Source of the DNA: an uncultured Bacteroidia bacterium
GTDB taxonomy: Bacteria > Bacteroidota > Bacteroidia > Bacteroidales > UBA932
Reading direction: 5' to 3'
Length of the DNA stretch: 64,000 nucleotides
Assembly: GCA_902785575.1 (NCBI GenBank)
Contig: CACZZF010000004.1
Span: forward strand, 178,774 to 242,773
Positions 63,917-64,000 of the stretch are shown one piece after another; position 1 is the first letter of the stretch, and the number at the start of each line of letters is the position of its first letter. The position numbers were made by a program, and so were the translations under genes. The notes under the pieces are model-generated. The model had not been told where the DNA came from, did no database searches, and saw only the letters and a list, made by a program, of their open reading frames with translations.

Positions 63917-64000
63917 ATGAAAAAGAACATCATCCTGGCCGCAGCCACCGTCATCGCCCTCTTCTCGAGCATCGCCAACTCCTCTGCCCAGAAAAAGGCC
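63917..64000 (+). CDS. Start of an exported protein (partial)
   Basis: The first 28 codons encode a clear signal peptide (Met-Lys-Lys-Asn, hydrophobic core, Asn-Ser-Ser-Ala-Gln-Lys). The gene runs off the right edge, so the product is unknown. Confidence 0.7.
   Translation, partial: MKKNIILAAATVIALFSSIANSSAQKKA

Overview
The window looks like a chromosomal segment from a member of the Bacteroidales. The support is two complete SusC/SusD pairs, many Bacteroidetes-type lipoproteins, several matches to the Bacteroidetes -7 promoter element (TAnnTTTG), and gut or rumen style glycan enzymes (GH10-CE1 xylanase/esterase, GH2, GH3, GH16, GH106-like). The exact genus cannot be fixed from sequence alone; a Rikenellaceae-like or uncultured gut Bacteroidales is only a guess. 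No tRNA, rRNA, CRISPR or prophage was seen.

Layout. 1-2.3 kb (minus): the end of a CusCBA/CzcCBA-type metal efflux operon (partial RND pump, membrane fusion protein, small His-rich protein). 2.4-6.8 kb: a TIM-barrel glycoside hydrolase carrying an in-frame dispersed palindrome, a nucleoside deoxyribosyltransferase-like protein, a TPR-LuxR regulator and a lipoprotein. 6.87-8.23 kb: a RAYT-type HUH transposase flanked by two 152-base, multi-hairpin direct repeats, followed by a decayed membrane protein gene. 8.6-10.95 kb (minus): metY-metX, methionine synthesis by direct sulfhydrylation. 11.2-20.5 kb (plus): locus 1, with SusC, SusD, a large lipoprotein containing an internal duplication, and a secreted FAD oxidoreductase. 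20.5-24.8 kb: a GH10-CE1 enzyme (minus), divergent from a GDPD-HAD fusion and a lipidated YhcH-like protein.

24.96-25.34 kb is a gene-free, strongly palindromic stretch that may be an RNA or a mobile repeat. It precedes locus 2 (25.5-47.5 kb, plus). A LacI regulator has an apparent operator inside its own promoter, and a second copy of that operator lies just before an aldolase of the NAL/DHDPS family. The aldolase starts a tightly spaced, partly overlapping run: SSS symporter, SusC, SusD, a propeller/toroid lipoprotein, Tat-exported metallophosphoesterase, GH2 exo-beta-glucosaminidase-like enzyme, sialidase-like BNR lipoprotein, an unrecognised multi-span membrane protein, histidine acid phosphatase, GH106-like lipoprotein and a GDPD lipoprotein. 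The mix of glycosidases with several different phosphoesterases suggests, as inference, a system for a phosphorylated and/or amino-sugar-bearing glycan, with a 2-keto acid sugar entering the cell by the symporter and aldolase. This is the strongest candidate for an undescribed system here.

47.5-64 kb: a DUF4421 barrel, two membrane proteins, a Gfo/Idh/MocA oxidoreductase with a second phosphoesterase, a minus-strand run (TIM-barrel hydrolase, glycosyltransferase, small ORF, anchored Thr-linker protein, GH16, NagA), a GH3 enzyme, an M49-like lipoprotein with degenerate zinc motifs, a small secreted protein, and a zone of decayed genes (acetyltransferase with internal deletion, truncated DUF3784-like) before the start of another secreted protein at the right edge.
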